A stretch of DNA of 64,000 nucleotides from Duganella qianjiadongensis (GTDB lineage Bacteria; Pseudomonadota; Gammaproteobacteria; Burkholderiales; Burkholderiaceae_D), in assembly GCF_009857915.1 (NCBI RefSeq), contig NZ_WWCM01000003.1:351007-415006 (forward strand), given 5' to 3'. Position 1 is the first letter of the stretch; each line of letters begins with the position of its first letter. The notes under the pieces are model-generated. The model had not been told where the DNA came from and did no database searches. It worked only from the letters and a program-made list of their open reading frames with translations. Both the position numbers and the translations under genes were made by a program. This document shows positions 49,657 to 57,694 of the stretch, one piece after another.

Positions 49657-51238
49657 AATCGCTGAGCCGCACACTGCCGCTACCGGCACAGTAGATGCCG
49701 AGTTTGAGGCTGATGAAGCCGCCGAACACATTGTGGTGCAGGCCCGAGACTTCCATGCGCAGGCCGTGCAGCTGCCAGCTTTTGCCGTCGTCGTAGGAAT
49801 AGTGGTAGGTCACCACATGGGCTTGATTGCTAAGGCGCACGCGGACTTTACGCGTCGTGGAGGGCTGGCGCATCCAGCCCTGTTCTTCGGCATATTCGTA
49901 CGTCTTGACCAGCGCCGGCGTGAAGCCGACACCGACGTAAGCCTTGTGGTTATAGAACAGCAGCAGACCGGCTTCCGCATCGCCTTCCAGTTCGAGGCTG
50001 ATCTCCGCTTGGTAGCAACGGTCGCCCACAGCGCAGGTGAGCGGGCTGCTATCGGCTGGCATCTGGCCGCGTGCGCGCAGCTGCAGCGCCTGCGGCCGAT
50101 ACTGAACGCGCTGCATCTCGTCCGGCGCCGGATCGTGGAAACTCCATTGCACGCCGAAGCGCTGGCGCGTGAAGTCGTCCGACAGCGCATAGCCGGCGGT
50201 ACTCATGGCTGAGCTGGTGCCGCGCGGCTTGGGTAGTGGGCGCGACAGGTCGCCACCGCGGGCGCGGAACCAGCCATCGGCCGTCCACTCGACAGGCTCG
50301 AGCAGCGTCTGGCGGCCCAGCGTGCGGTAGCCGTTTTCGTAGCCGTGGTACACCATCCACCAGTCGCCGGCCGGACCTTCCACCAGCGTGGCGTGGCCGC
50401 GCGACCACCATGGCTCTGCCGCGCTGCTGCTGCGTACCAGCGGATTGTGCGGGCAGTGCTGCCACGGACCGTGGATGGAGCGGGCGCGCGCCGCGATCAC
50501 CATGTGGCCGGTGGCCGGTCCTGCCGTACCGCCCACGGCGGTAATCAGATAGAACCACTCGCCACGGCGTAGCAGCTTGGGGCCTTCGGGCGCGAAGTTC
50601 TCCACCACCCAGTCGGCCGGATAGCGCCAAGGCTGATAGGCCGCTTCCAGCGCGCCATCGGCACGCAGACCGTCATCGCTGAGGCGGATTTTGCGGATGC
50701 CATTGACGAACAGATAGCGCTTGCCATCTTCGCCGACGATGTGGCCGGGATCGATGCAATCGCGGATGCCGGTATCGATAGGCGCGCTCCATGGCCCCCC
50801 GATGCGCTCGGCATGGATGACGTAGATGCGCCAGCCCTGATTATCGGGGTTGGCGGGGATGTAGATAAAGTAGCGGCCCTGATGCTTGCACAGGTCTAGC
50901 GCCCAGATGGTGCCCAGTGGCTGATGCAGGGCTGGCCCTACGGGCACCCAGTTCACCAGATCGGTGGAGTGCCAGATGATGATGCCCGGATAGGAGAAGA
51001 ATGACGAGAACGTCATGTAATAGTCTTTGCCATCCTTGAGAATAGTCGGGTCGGGATGGTCGCCAGCCAGAATAGGGTTACGGTAAGTGCCGTCACCCAG
51101 ATCGGCCTTGCGCTGGCCTTCGTGGCCCGTGCCCCAGTGTACCGCTGTGATGGCGGACTGGGCTGGCATGGCGGTGCCGAGCGCAGCGGCACCTGACATC
51201 AGGGTTTTCAGGGCAAGGCGGCGCGGGTTATCGGTCAT
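49622..51238 (-). CDS. Glycoside hydrolase family 43 protein, probably exported by Tat
   Basis: 538 aa. The N-terminus MTDNPRRLALKTLMSGAAALG has a twin-arginine-like signal. The five-bladed beta-propeller follows from about residue 50: catalytic base Asp in NPILAGDHPDPTI, the IDPGHI Asp that tunes the acid, and a probable general acid Glu in NFAPEGPKLL (about residue 215). The C-terminal 180 residues look like a concanavalin-type sugar-binding domain. GH43 enzymes cleave arabinan, xylan or galactan side chains; the exact substrate is not clear. The start ATG 51238 is preferred to an open frame reaching 51334. It is divergent from dusA. Confidence 0.85.
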   Translation of the reverse strand: MTDNPRRLALKTLMSGAAALGTAMPAQSAITAVHWGTGHEGQRKADLGDGTYRNPILAGDHPDPTILKDGKDYYMTFSSFFSYPGIIIWHSTDLVNWVPVGPALHQPLGTIWALDLCKHQGRYFIYIPANPDNQGWRIYVIHAERIGGPWSAPIDTGIRDCIDPGHIVGEDGKRYLFVNGIRKIRLSDDGLRADGALEAAYQPWRYPADWVVENFAPEGPKLLRRGEWFYLITAVGGTAGPATGHMVIAARARSIHGPWQHCPHNPLVRSSSAAEPWWSRGHATLVEGPAGDWWMVYHGYENGYRTLGRQTLLEPVEWTADGWFRARGGDLSRPLPKPRGTSSAMSTAGYALSDDFTRQRFGVQWSFHDPAPDEMQRVQYRPQALQLRARGQMPADSSPLTCAVGDRCYQAEISLELEGDAEAGLLLFYNHKAYVGVGFTPALVKTYEYAEEQGWMRQPSTTRKVRVRLSNQAHVVTYHYSYDDGKSWQLHGLRMEVSGLHHNVFGGFISLKLGIYCAGSGSVRLSDFKYRALPAPAA

Positions 51239-51385
51239 GGCGAGGGTGTAAAAGATGTGGTGCAGTGATTCTGGTGAATCCGGCGCAGGCCTGCAATTCC
51301 GAAATCCGCCAAATCGGCCAGCTTTTTTGCACAAGCGGCTTTCGGGCTATAATGTCGACCCCCTAGCATATTTGCCTTCTACGTC

Positions 51386-52411
51386 ATGACCGCCACCACG
51401 CCGCCGACTTCCGCCACCGCCCCTGTGCAGGCTAGCCGCCGTCTGTCGGTAGCGCCGATGATGGACTGGACCGACCGCCACTGCCGCGTGTTCCATCGCG
51501 AGATCAGCCAGCACACCTGGCTGTACACGGAAATGGTCACCACCGGTGCGCTGGTGTATGGCGACGTGGAACGCCATCTGCGCTTCAACGAAGCAGAGCA
51601 TCCGGTGGCGCTGCAACTGGGCGGCAGCGATCCGGCCGATCTGGCCATCAGCGCCAAACTGGGCCAGCAATGGGGTTACGACGAAATCAACCTTAATTGC
51701 GGCTGCCCCTCCGAGCGCGTGCAGAAGGGCGCGTTCGGCGCCTGCCTGATGCTGGAGCCGCAACTGGTGGCGGACTGCGTGAAAGCCATGCGCGATGCTG
51801 TCACTATCGATGTGACAGTCAAGCATCGCATCGGCATCGACAAGGAAGAGAGCTACGGTTTTGTGCGCGACTTCGTCGGTACGATAGCCGAAGCCGGCTG
51901 CGAGACTTTCATCGTGCATGCGCGTAACGCTGTGCTGAAAGGCCTGTCGCCTAAGGAGAATCGCGAGATTCCGCCGCTGCGTTACGAGGTGGCTTACCAG
52001 CTCAAGCGCGACTTCCCGCAGCTGGAAATTCTGATCAATGGCGGCATCAAAACGGAAGCCGAAATCGATCTGCATCTGCAGCATGTGGACGGGGTGATGC
52101 TGGGCCGCGAGGCGTATCACAATCCGTTTGTCATGGCCAGTTTCGACCAGCGCTATTACGGCGCTACGCGGGCGCCGAAAACCCGCGAGCAGGTGATCGA
52201 GGCGATGATTCCCTACATCCAGTCGCAGCTCGATCTGTATGGCCAGCACGGCCTGAAACTCAATTCCCTGACGCGCCATATGCTGGGCCTGATGCAAGGT
52301 CTGCCCGGTGCGCGCGGTTTCCGCCAGACCCTGTCCGATTCCAAAAAACTGGCGCTGGGCGACCCCGCGCTGCTGCGTGAAGCGGCGGCCTGTTTGCGTC
52401 AGCCGGGCTGA
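51386..52411 (+). CDS. dusA: tRNA-dihydrouridine(20/20a) synthase DusA
   Basis: 341-aa flavoenzyme that reduces uridine 20/20a in the tRNA D loop. The TIM barrel has RRLSVAPMMDWTDRHCRVF, LYTEMVTTGALV, the catalytic cysteine in NLNCGCPSERVQ and the FMN-binding LINGGIKTEAE and VMLGREAYHNP. The KRLSVAPMMDWTD start separates DusA from DusB and DusC. A 17-residue N-terminal extension precedes the core. Confidence 0.96.
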   Translation: MTATTPPTSATAPVQASRRLSVAPMMDWTDRHCRVFHREISQHTWLYTEMVTTGALVYGDVERHLRFNEAEHPVALQLGGSDPADLAISAKLGQQWGYDEINLNCGCPSERVQKGAFGACLMLEPQLVADCVKAMRDAVTIDVTVKHRIGIDKEESYGFVRDFVGTIAEAGCETFIVHARNAVLKGLSPKENREIPPLRYEVAYQLKRDFPQLEILINGGIKTEAEIDLHLQHVDGVMLGREAYHNPFVMASFDQRYYGATRAPKTREQVIEAMIPYIQSQLDLYGQHGLKLNSLTRHMLGLMQGLPGARGFRQTLSDSKKLALGDPALLREAAACLRQPG

Positions 52412-52747
52412 TTTTTCCGCCAAATAGCGAACTTTCCACGGGACTGTTGGTATTTCCGCGCAGAAAGTTCGTTTGCGCATTTTCCCGGCAGGTTTTGCTT
52501 GCTTTGAGGAAAAATTTGCATCTATAATTCCCAAATATTCACACATATCCACGCTGCGCGGGTAAGTGAGGTGCGGTTCAAAAGCGACAAGCCAGACCAG
52601 TTCGGATCGCATTTTTTGCATTCGCAGTCATTGTTTGCTACTGTCATAGATATTACTTAGCAGCAAGGGCCGGCGAGCGCGTGTCGTCTACAAAACGGGA
52701 CGAGCTCGGGCACTCATATCAACTTTGTCACTTACGAAGAAGACGAA
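52412..52747. other. Intergenic region upstream of the chemoreceptor gene
   Basis: No gene is supported. CGAACTTTC (52428-52436) and GAAAGTTCG (52463-52471) are an inverted repeat just after dusA. TATAAT at 52523-52528 is a perfect -10, giving a leader of about 215 nt before the MCP ATG; no -35 at 17 bp is clear. Confidence 0.5.
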
Positions 52748-54496
52748 ATGAATTTAGCAAAAATGAAAGTCGGAACGCGCCTCGGTCTTGGTTTCGCGCT
52801 GGTCCTATTATTCCTCGTGGCGGTGACTGCCGTCGGCATTCTGCGTATGAGCCAGATCCAGCAACGTCTGGAACACGTGATCTCGGTGAACAATGTGGTG
52901 TCGCGCCTGGTAGTTGATATGCGTAACAACGTTGGCGATCGTATTACCTCGCTGCGTATCCTGACGCTGATGACCGATGCTGGTGATATGGAACCGGAAA
53001 TGAATCGCATCAAGGAACTGGCTGCCAAATATGCTGATGCGCAGACCAAGCTGAGCTCCCAATTCGCGCTGGAAGCGACGGCCGAAGAAAAAGCCCTGCT
53101 GGCCACTGTGAAAGAACAGGAAGCCATCGCCATGCCGGCCATCGCCAAGGCATCCGATATGTGGCTGGCCAACAAGGCTGAAGATGCAACCAAAGTACTG
53201 ATCAAGGAAATTCGTCCAGCCCAGAAAAAATGGATGGCTGCGCTGGAACAGCTGGCTGCGCTGGAAGACAAGATGAACGAACAGGTAAAGGATGACGCTG
53301 CTGCCGGCTTCTCCAATGCCCGTAACTTCATGATCATCATGGGTCTGTTAGCGGTAGCAATTTCGATGGTTGCTGCTTACGTGATTACCCGCGGCCTGCT
53401 GAAACAGCTGGGCGGCGAGCCTGACTACACCGCTTCGATCGCCGGTGCGATTGCGAACGGCGACCTGTCGATCAGCATCAATACCGACGGTCAGGATCAG
53501 GACAGCCTGCTGGCCGAAATGAAAGAAATGCGCAACAGCCTGGTGGATATCGTAGGCCAGGTACGTTCGGGTACGGAAACCATAGGTACTGCATCGCGTG
53601 AAATCGCTGCCGGTAATATCGACTTGTCGTCGCGTACCGAAATGCAGGCTAGCTCGCTGGAGAAAACCGCTTCGGCCATGGAAGAGCTGACCTCGACCGT
53701 GAAACAGAATGCCGACAATGCCCGTGAAGCTAACCAGCTGGCATCGGCGGCATCGGATGTGGCACTGCGCGGCGGTAAAGTGGTGTCGGAAGTGGTTGAC
53801 ACCATGAGCTCGATCGATGCTTCGGCCAAGAAGATTGTGGACATCATCGGCGTAATCGATGGCATCGCCTTCCAGACCAATATTCTGGCGCTGAACGCGG
53901 CGGTGGAAGCAGCACGTGCCGGTGAACAGGGCCGCGGCTTCGCGGTGGTGGCATCGGAAGTGCGTAATCTGGCCCAGCGTTCCGCTGGCGCTGCCAAAGA
54001 AATCAAGATGCTGATCGACGACTCGGTAGAGAAAGTCGGCGCAGGTACCAAGCTGGTAGGTCAGGCGGGTGTGACGATGGAAGAAGTGGTTTCCTCGGTC
54101 CGCCGCGTCACCGACATCATGAGCGAAATCGCCAACGCCAGCCAGGAACAGAGCGCTGGTATCGAACAGGTGAACCACTCGATCATCGAGATGGACGCCA
54201 TGACCCAGCAGAATGCTGCACTGGTAGAAGAAGCTGCCGCTGCTGCCCAGAGTCTGCAGGATCAGGCGAATGAACTGGCCCGTGTCGTGAGCATCTTCAA
54301 GCTGACCGAAGGCGAAGACCGTAGCGTTGCCACCTACCAGCCAGCGGCTGCGGCCAAGCCGGTAGCCAAGCCGGTAGCGCCGCGCGCGCCAGTGAAGAAA
54401 CTTGCGGCTACGCCAGCACCGGCTCCGGCTGCAAAGCCTAAGAAGGCCGCGCCTGCACCTAGCGCTGCCAGCAGTGATGAATGGGAAGAGTTTTAA
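52748..54496 (+). CDS. Methyl-accepting chemotaxis protein
   Basis: 582 aa. Transmembrane helix 1 (about 10-30) is followed by a four-helix-bundle periplasmic sensor domain (about 35-190), TM2 (about 195-215, [20 protein letters not shown]), HAMP (about 215-270) and a long signalling coiled coil. The conserved hairpin tip is [35 protein letters not shown]. An Ala/Pro/Lys-rich linker ends in DEWEEF, an xWxxF-type pentapeptide of the kind that tethers CheR and CheB, so it probably adapts by methylation. Ligand unknown. Several plus-strand genes for small secreted proteins follow. Confidence 0.94.
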   Translation: MNLAKMKVGTRLGLGFALVLLFLVAVTAVGILRMSQIQQRLEHVISVNNVVSRLVVDMRNNVGDRITSLRILTLMTDAGDMEPEMNRIKELAAKYADAQTKLSSQFALEATAEEKALLATVKEQEAIAMPAIAKASDMWLANKAEDATKVLIKEIRPAQKKWMAALEQLAALEDKMNEQVKDDAAAGFSNARNFMIIMGLLAVAISMVAAYVITRGLLKQLGGEPDYTASIAGAIANGDLSISINTDGQDQDSLLAEMKEMRNSLVDIVGQVRSGTETIGTASREIAAGNIDLSSRTEMQASSLEKTASAMEELTSTVKQNADNAREANQLASAASDVALRGGKVVSEVVDTMSSIDASAKKIVDIIGVIDGIAFQTNILALNAAVEAARAGEQGRGFAVVASEVRNLAQRSAGAAKEIKMLIDDSVEKVGAGTKLVGQAGVTMEEVVSSVRRVTDIMSEIANASQEQSAGIEQVNHSIIEMDAMTQQNAALVEEAAAAAQSLQDQANELARVVSIFKLTEGEDRSVATYQPAAAAKPVAKPVAPRAPVKKLAATPAPAPAAKPKKAAPAPSAASSDEWEEF

Positions 54497-54605
54497 TCTG
54501 TAGTAAACCTTTGCCGCAGTCTGCCGCCACGCTTTTGTGTGGCACGTAGGTCCGCTGTGGGATTCGATTAATCAGTTGTTAATAATAATGAGCTTGGAAC
54601 GCATG

Positions 54606-54944
54606 ATGAATAAGTTTTCGACCAGTGTTTTTGCCGCCTGCATTCTGTCGGCTGCTACGACCGCCTTTGCTGCTGAAGTTCCTGCATCGCTCGATGCAAA
54701 AAACTGCAAAGCTGAATACCCCAAAGCGTCGCTGCTGAACGAAGAGCAGGGTGATGTAACGATGTCCTTCCTGGTGGCTGCTGACGGCACCGTGGTGGAA
54801 TCGAAAGTAGAAAAATCGAGCGGTTTTAAAAACCTGGACAAGGCTGCAGTGAAAGCCCTGAGCGCATGCAAGTTCAAGCCTGGCACCAAGGATGGCGCAG
54901 TAGCCCAGACCTGGACCAAGGTTGACTATAGCTGGAAGCTGTAA
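54606..54944 (+). CDS. Small secreted TonB C-terminal-domain protein, copy 1
   Basis: 112 aa (113 if ATG 54603 is used). It has a cleavable signal peptide ending FAAEV and then a single TonB-C-like domain: KAEYPKASLLNEEQGDVTMSFLVAADGTVVESKVEKSSGFKNLDKAAVKALSACKFKPGT. Unlike real TonB it lacks an inner-membrane anchor and a proline-rich spanner, so it should be a free periplasmic protein. The next gene is a near-copy. Role unknown; it may contact TonB receptors or act in the envelope. Confidence 0.85.
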   Translation: MNKFSTSVFAACILSAATTAFAAEVPASLDAKNCKAEYPKASLLNEEQGDVTMSFLVAADGTVVESKVEKSSGFKNLDKAAVKALSACKFKPGTKDGAVAQTWTKVDYSWKL

Positions 54945-55009
54945 GACTACCTCGCCGGCCATGATGCCATGGCCGGTGTGCCGGATACTAAATACTGGGG
55001 GGAAATCAG

Positions 55010-55357
55010 ATGTTGACGAATAAGCGTTGGTTGAGTGTGGTAGCAGCAGTGCTCGTTTCGAGCGCACCAGCAGCATTTGCTGCCGAGGTACCAGCATCGT
55101 TCGATGCCAAGACCTGCAAAGCGGAGTACCCGAAAGCGTCGCTGATGAACGAGGAGCAGGGCACGGTTTCGATGTCCTTCCTGGTCAAGGCCGACGGCAC
55201 GGTTGCCGACTCCAAAGTCGACAAGAGCAGCGGTTTCAAGAATCTGGACAAGGCCGCCATCAAGGCACTGAGCGCCTGCAAGTTCAAGCCGGGCACCAAG
55301 GACGGCGCACCAGCCGAGACCTGGACCAAGGTGGACTACGCCTGGAAACTGGACTGA
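55010..55357 (+). CDS. Small secreted TonB C-terminal-domain protein, copy 2
   Basis: 115 aa, tandem paralogue of the gene 65 bp upstream, with the same layout: signal peptide to about FAAEV, then CKAEYPKASLMNEEQGTVSMSFLVKADGTVADSKVDKSSGFKNLDKAAIKALSACKFKPGT. Two cysteines (CKAEYP and SACKF) are kept in both copies and could form a disulfide in the periplasm. A GGGGGG-type ribosome binding site lies about 8 bp before the ATG, and a terminator follows. Confidence 0.85.
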   Translation: MLTNKRWLSVVAAVLVSSAPAAFAAEVPASFDAKTCKAEYPKASLMNEEQGTVSMSFLVKADGTVADSKVDKSSGFKNLDKAAIKALSACKFKPGTKDGAPAETWTKVDYAWKLD

Positions 55358-55376
55358 TCTTCCTGTCCCAGTGAGA

Positions 55377-55405
55377 AAAGGGAACCGCTTGCGGTTCCCT
55401 TTTTT
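55377..55405 (+). terminator. Intrinsic terminator after the TonB-C gene pair
   Basis: AAAGGGAACCGC (55377-55388), two-base loop and GCGGTTCCCTTT (55391-55402), followed by more T. Confidence 0.9.
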
Positions 55406-55495
55406 TCACCTGTTACAACCAGTGTAACAAGCTGTAATGCCAGTGCCGGCAAGGGCTGCTTCGTTTTATAGTGGCGCTATTAGAGGAGAACCGCC

Positions 55496-55903
55496 ATGAA
55501 CAAAAGCCTGATTCTTGCCGTGCTTGCAGTCGCCGCCCTGAGTGGCTGCGCTACCCAGCAGCCAGCCTATTATTCGACCGCTACCCGGGTGCAGGACCCG
55601 TACCAGTGGCACACGGTCTCCGTGCTGCCCTCCGATCGCGCCGTCGCGGCTGGTCCCGGCACCGTCTATACGACGGAAGAACTGCCGGTGGCCAGCAGCC
55701 GTGTGACTTATACCACCGAGCCTGCCTACACCACGACCTATGTGACGCAAGCTCCCGTGTACTATGCGCCGGCGCCCGTGTATTACGCACCGGCTCCGGC
55801 GTATTACTACCCGCCTGTGAGCATAGGACTGGACTTCTCGTTCGGGCACTGGTGCTGCGGTGGCCACTACCGTGGCCGTGGTTGGGGTGGCCGGCGTCAC
55901 TGA
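55496..55903 (+). CDS. Tyr/Pro/Ala-rich lipoprotein
   Basis: 135 aa. The lipobox LSGC (Cys at about residue 18) follows a short hydrophobic signal. The body carries PVYYAPAPVYYAPAPAYYYPP repeats with four-residue APAP spacing, and a Gly/His/Arg-rich end with a CC pair. A GAGGAG ribosome binding site precedes the ATG. Such short tyrosine-rich envelope lipoproteins are widespread in betaproteobacteria without known function. It has its own promoter region after the terminator at 55405. Confidence 0.75.
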   Translation: MNKSLILAVLAVAALSGCATQQPAYYSTATRVQDPYQWHTVSVLPSDRAVAAGPGTVYTTEELPVASSRVTYTTEPAYTTTYVTQAPVYYAPAPVYYAPAPAYYYPPVSIGLDFSFGHWCCGGHYRGRGWGGRRH

Positions 55904-55951
55904 TGCAGGCGCTGCCTGATGCAGCGGAATCCTAGATCCCGCTGCATCATC

Positions 55952-56077
55952 CTAGCGTAACTGGTAGAGGGCAGTGTTTTGCTGATCCAGCATGCTGCCG
56001 GAGCAAAGTTCGTAGGTGGCGGCGCAAGCCAGACTCAGCAACAGCGCGCCCGTAGCAATATGTAAGGTGCGTACCAT
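55952..56077 (-). CDS. Small exported protein, 41 aa
   Basis: An ORF too short for usual cut-offs: MVRTLHIATGALLLSLACAATYELCSG and a polar end DQQNTALYQLR. It has a basic N-terminus, a hydrophobic core and small residues for signal peptidase cleavage (or a weak lipobox at Cys18). GGGAG lies 7 bp before the ATG. That site is inside the hairpin at 56082-56132, which would mask it. No homologue is recognised. Coding status rests on ribosome binding site, signal-peptide character and context. Confidence 0.5.
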   Translation of the reverse strand: MVRTLHIATGALLLSLACAATYELCSGSMLDQQNTALYQLR

Positions 56078-56081
56078 AGCA

Positions 56082-56132
56082 AACTCCCGCGTATGTTTGA
56101 ACTTGTTGTGAGTTCAGCATAACGCGGGAGTT
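56082..56132 (-). promoter_or_regulatory. Imperfect 51-bp palindrome masking the ribosome binding site of the 41-aa ORF
   Basis: AACTCCCGCG (56082-56091) and CGCGGGAGTT (56123-56132) form a perfect 10-bp outer stem, with an inner TGAACT/AGTTCA stem and a 7-nt loop. In the minus-strand RNA the 3' arm contains the GGGAG Shine-Dalgarno of the ORF starting at 56077. It could equally be a DNA operator. Confidence 0.65.
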
Positions 56133-56186
56133 GTCATTTGTGTGTCGGAGGATACTCCGACGCGCTGTAGGACTATGCCTTGTGGT

Positions 56187-56648
56187 TTAGAAACGGCTCT
56201 TCGACTTAGGCCAGACCACGATAGGGCCGGCAGGTGCCGTATCGACGGCGCCCGAGCGTTCCAGCCAGTGCTGCAGCAGTTCCGGATGTTTGATCTGTAT
56301 GCCCTGGCCATCGATAAAGCCTATGTATTCGAGCATTTTCGGGTCGAGCTTGGCCTTGTTCACGGTGGGGGCGTTCATGACCATGCGGTCATAGGCCTTG
56401 CGCACCTTGTTTTCCCATTTATGCAGGCTGCTGTCGTCGAAGCGGTTGTTTTCGAAATACACCGTCAGCGAACCATCGGGATTGCCGAAACCGGCGATGC
56501 CTGAACCTTTGCGGATAGTCGTCGAAGCAGCAACATCGAACAGCTCGGTGGGCACGAAAACCCCGGCGCGGCCGTCGAGATCGGGACGGCTGGTAGGCGT
56601 ATCCTTGCTGTAGGTAGAGACTTCGTGCAGAGTTTTTTCTTCGGACAT
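56187..56648 (-). CDS. Hypothetical protein
   Basis: 153 aa, no signal peptide or transmembrane segment. It starts MSEEKTLHEVSTYSKD, contains GVFVPTELFDVAASTTIRKG and a weakly basic helix-rich middle (SSLHKWENKVRKAYDRMVMN), and ends IVVWPKSKSRF. No family is recognised. The open frame is bounded by normal spacing and the codons match its neighbours, so it is probably a real chromosomal gene. Confidence 0.7.
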   Translation of the reverse strand: MSEEKTLHEVSTYSKDTPTSRPDLDGRAGVFVPTELFDVAASTTIRKGSGIAGFGNPDGSLTVYFENNRFDDSSLHKWENKVRKAYDRMVMNAPTVNKAKLDPKMLEYIGFIDGQGIQIKHPELLQHWLERSGAVDTAPAGPIVVWPKSKSRF

Positions 56649-56795
56649 GGCGGAGCTGGAATTCAGAGATTGGCATACATGGCGCGAGCGCGCAGCAGAT
56701 CTTATTGTAGCGCCATTTAGTGCTCTTCGGAAACAGGTCGGAAGATTTTTTTGTGACAGGAAGTCTAGCGTTGCAGACGGCAGGGAGTGGCAACC

Positions 56796-57107
56796 CTATT
56801 TGATAGTGCTGTTATGAAAAGTTGCTCCGATTCGCTTGGGATGCAAAATGGCGGGATCAATGTGTATATGATGCCAGGTGCCGCCTGCGTAGTCCGGGTG
56901 TGCTTGTAATTGCTTCAACGGGCTGGGATGTAATCCGATTTCTTCGCCGAGTTCGTGTAGCAGTTCAATATGGCTGTGTAGTGCATCCAGCGTATTCCGG
57001 AGCGCTTCTTCTAGCGTGTTTCCGCAGGAGTGCAGCCCGGGTATATCGGGCACGCTTGCGCCGTAGATGCTGTCTTGGTCTTTGAAGATCACGACCGGTA
57101 TTTTCAT
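56796..57107 (-). CDS. hicB: HicB-type antitoxin
   Basis: 103 aa. The partial RNase-H-like fold of HicB is visible in MKIPVVIFKDQDSIYGASVPDIPGLHSCGNTLEEALRNTLDAL. Antitoxin that binds and blocks HicA. The ATG at 57107 gives the family N-terminus; the open frame reaches 57134. No DNA-binding C-terminal HTH is evident in the last 30 residues, which are short and His-rich. The gene is 10 bp downstream of hicA. Confidence 0.88.
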   Translation of the reverse strand: MKIPVVIFKDQDSIYGASVPDIPGLHSCGNTLEEALRNTLDALHSHIELLHELGEEIGLHPSPLKQLQAHPDYAGGTWHHIHIDPAILHPKRIGATFHNSTIK

Positions 57108-57117
57108 GATTAAGTCC

Positions 57118-57300
57118 TTACTTGAGGCCAGCATCTTTCAGAATACGGTTTAAAGTGCCTTTGGGTAGTGTGCATCTGGGGTGCGGCACAGTAATGAGTC
57201 CACACTTGGACGGATGTCTAAAATGGTGATGGCTGCCTCTGATTCTTACAAGCTGCCAACCATCGTGCTTCAGCATACGGATAAGCAGGCTAGAGTCCAT
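57118..57300 (-). CDS. hicA: HicA-type toxin (mRNA interferase)
   Basis: 60 aa, dsRBD-like fold with the catalytic histidine in RIRGSHHHFRHP, after MDSSLLIRMLKHDGWQLV. ATG 57300 is used; an alternative at 57312 adds MGVP. It sits just left of the tRNA-His fragment, so it is chromosomal or part of an older insertion rather than inside the element that starts at 57484. It cleaves mRNA when HicB is lost, by family knowledge. Confidence 0.88.
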   Translation of the reverse strand: MDSSLLIRMLKHDGWQLVRIRGSHHHFRHPSKCGLITVPHPRCTLPKGTLNRILKDAGLK

Positions 57301-57430
57301 GGGAACGCCCATTCATTTCATTCTACTCGGATGGTGAATGGCTTGAAGTGTGCGCCCCGAACCGTGCGCATAGTTTGTGCGTACGCATTCGGATGTATTG
57401 ATAATGTGGAGATGTGACAGGCTAGAAAGC

Positions 57431-57460
57431 AAAAAAGGCTACAAGTCGAAACTTGTAACC
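57431..57460 (-). terminator. Terminator of the original tRNA-His gene
   Basis: On the minus strand GGTTACAAGT-TTCG-ACTTGTAGCC is followed by six T. It lies 24 bp beyond the tRNA-His CCA end, so the original tRNA 3' context is preserved at the element's left end. Confidence 0.85.
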
Positions 57461-57483
57461 TCTTGATTTTGCTGCGAATTCTG

Positions 57484-57534
57484 TGGGGTGGCTGATGGGG
57501 CTCGAACCCACGACAACAGGAATCACAATCCAGC
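57484..57534 (-). other. tRNA-His(GTG) 3' fragment, attachment site of the integrated element
   Basis: On the minus strand the stretch reads anticodon loop TTGTGAT, then TCCTG, the T arm GTGGGTTCGAGCCCC and acceptor CAGCCACCCCA. The 5' half of the tRNA is missing: no D arm or 5' acceptor is found, and the anticodon stem has a T-T mismatch where identity ends. It is the displaced end of tRNA-His; the intact copy should lie at the right end of the element, beyond the window. Confidence 0.8.
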
Positions 57535-57694
57535 CCGGATGCCATTTATTGCCGTTGACCAACGAGCATAAAATATTGAAACTCTATAAATATCAATAAC
57601 TTAGTCTGTTAACTCCAGTGCATTTACTTGCCCAAGTATTGATTGTTATACTCGATTCAGGGTTACATGGCGGTTACATGGGAATGGGGAAGCG

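Noticed and set aside
57484..57572. Intact tRNA-His gene
   Set aside because: Only the anticodon loop, T arm and 3' acceptor are present. The upstream CGTTGGTCAACGG resembles a D arm by chance, but no 5' acceptor pairs with the 3' end.
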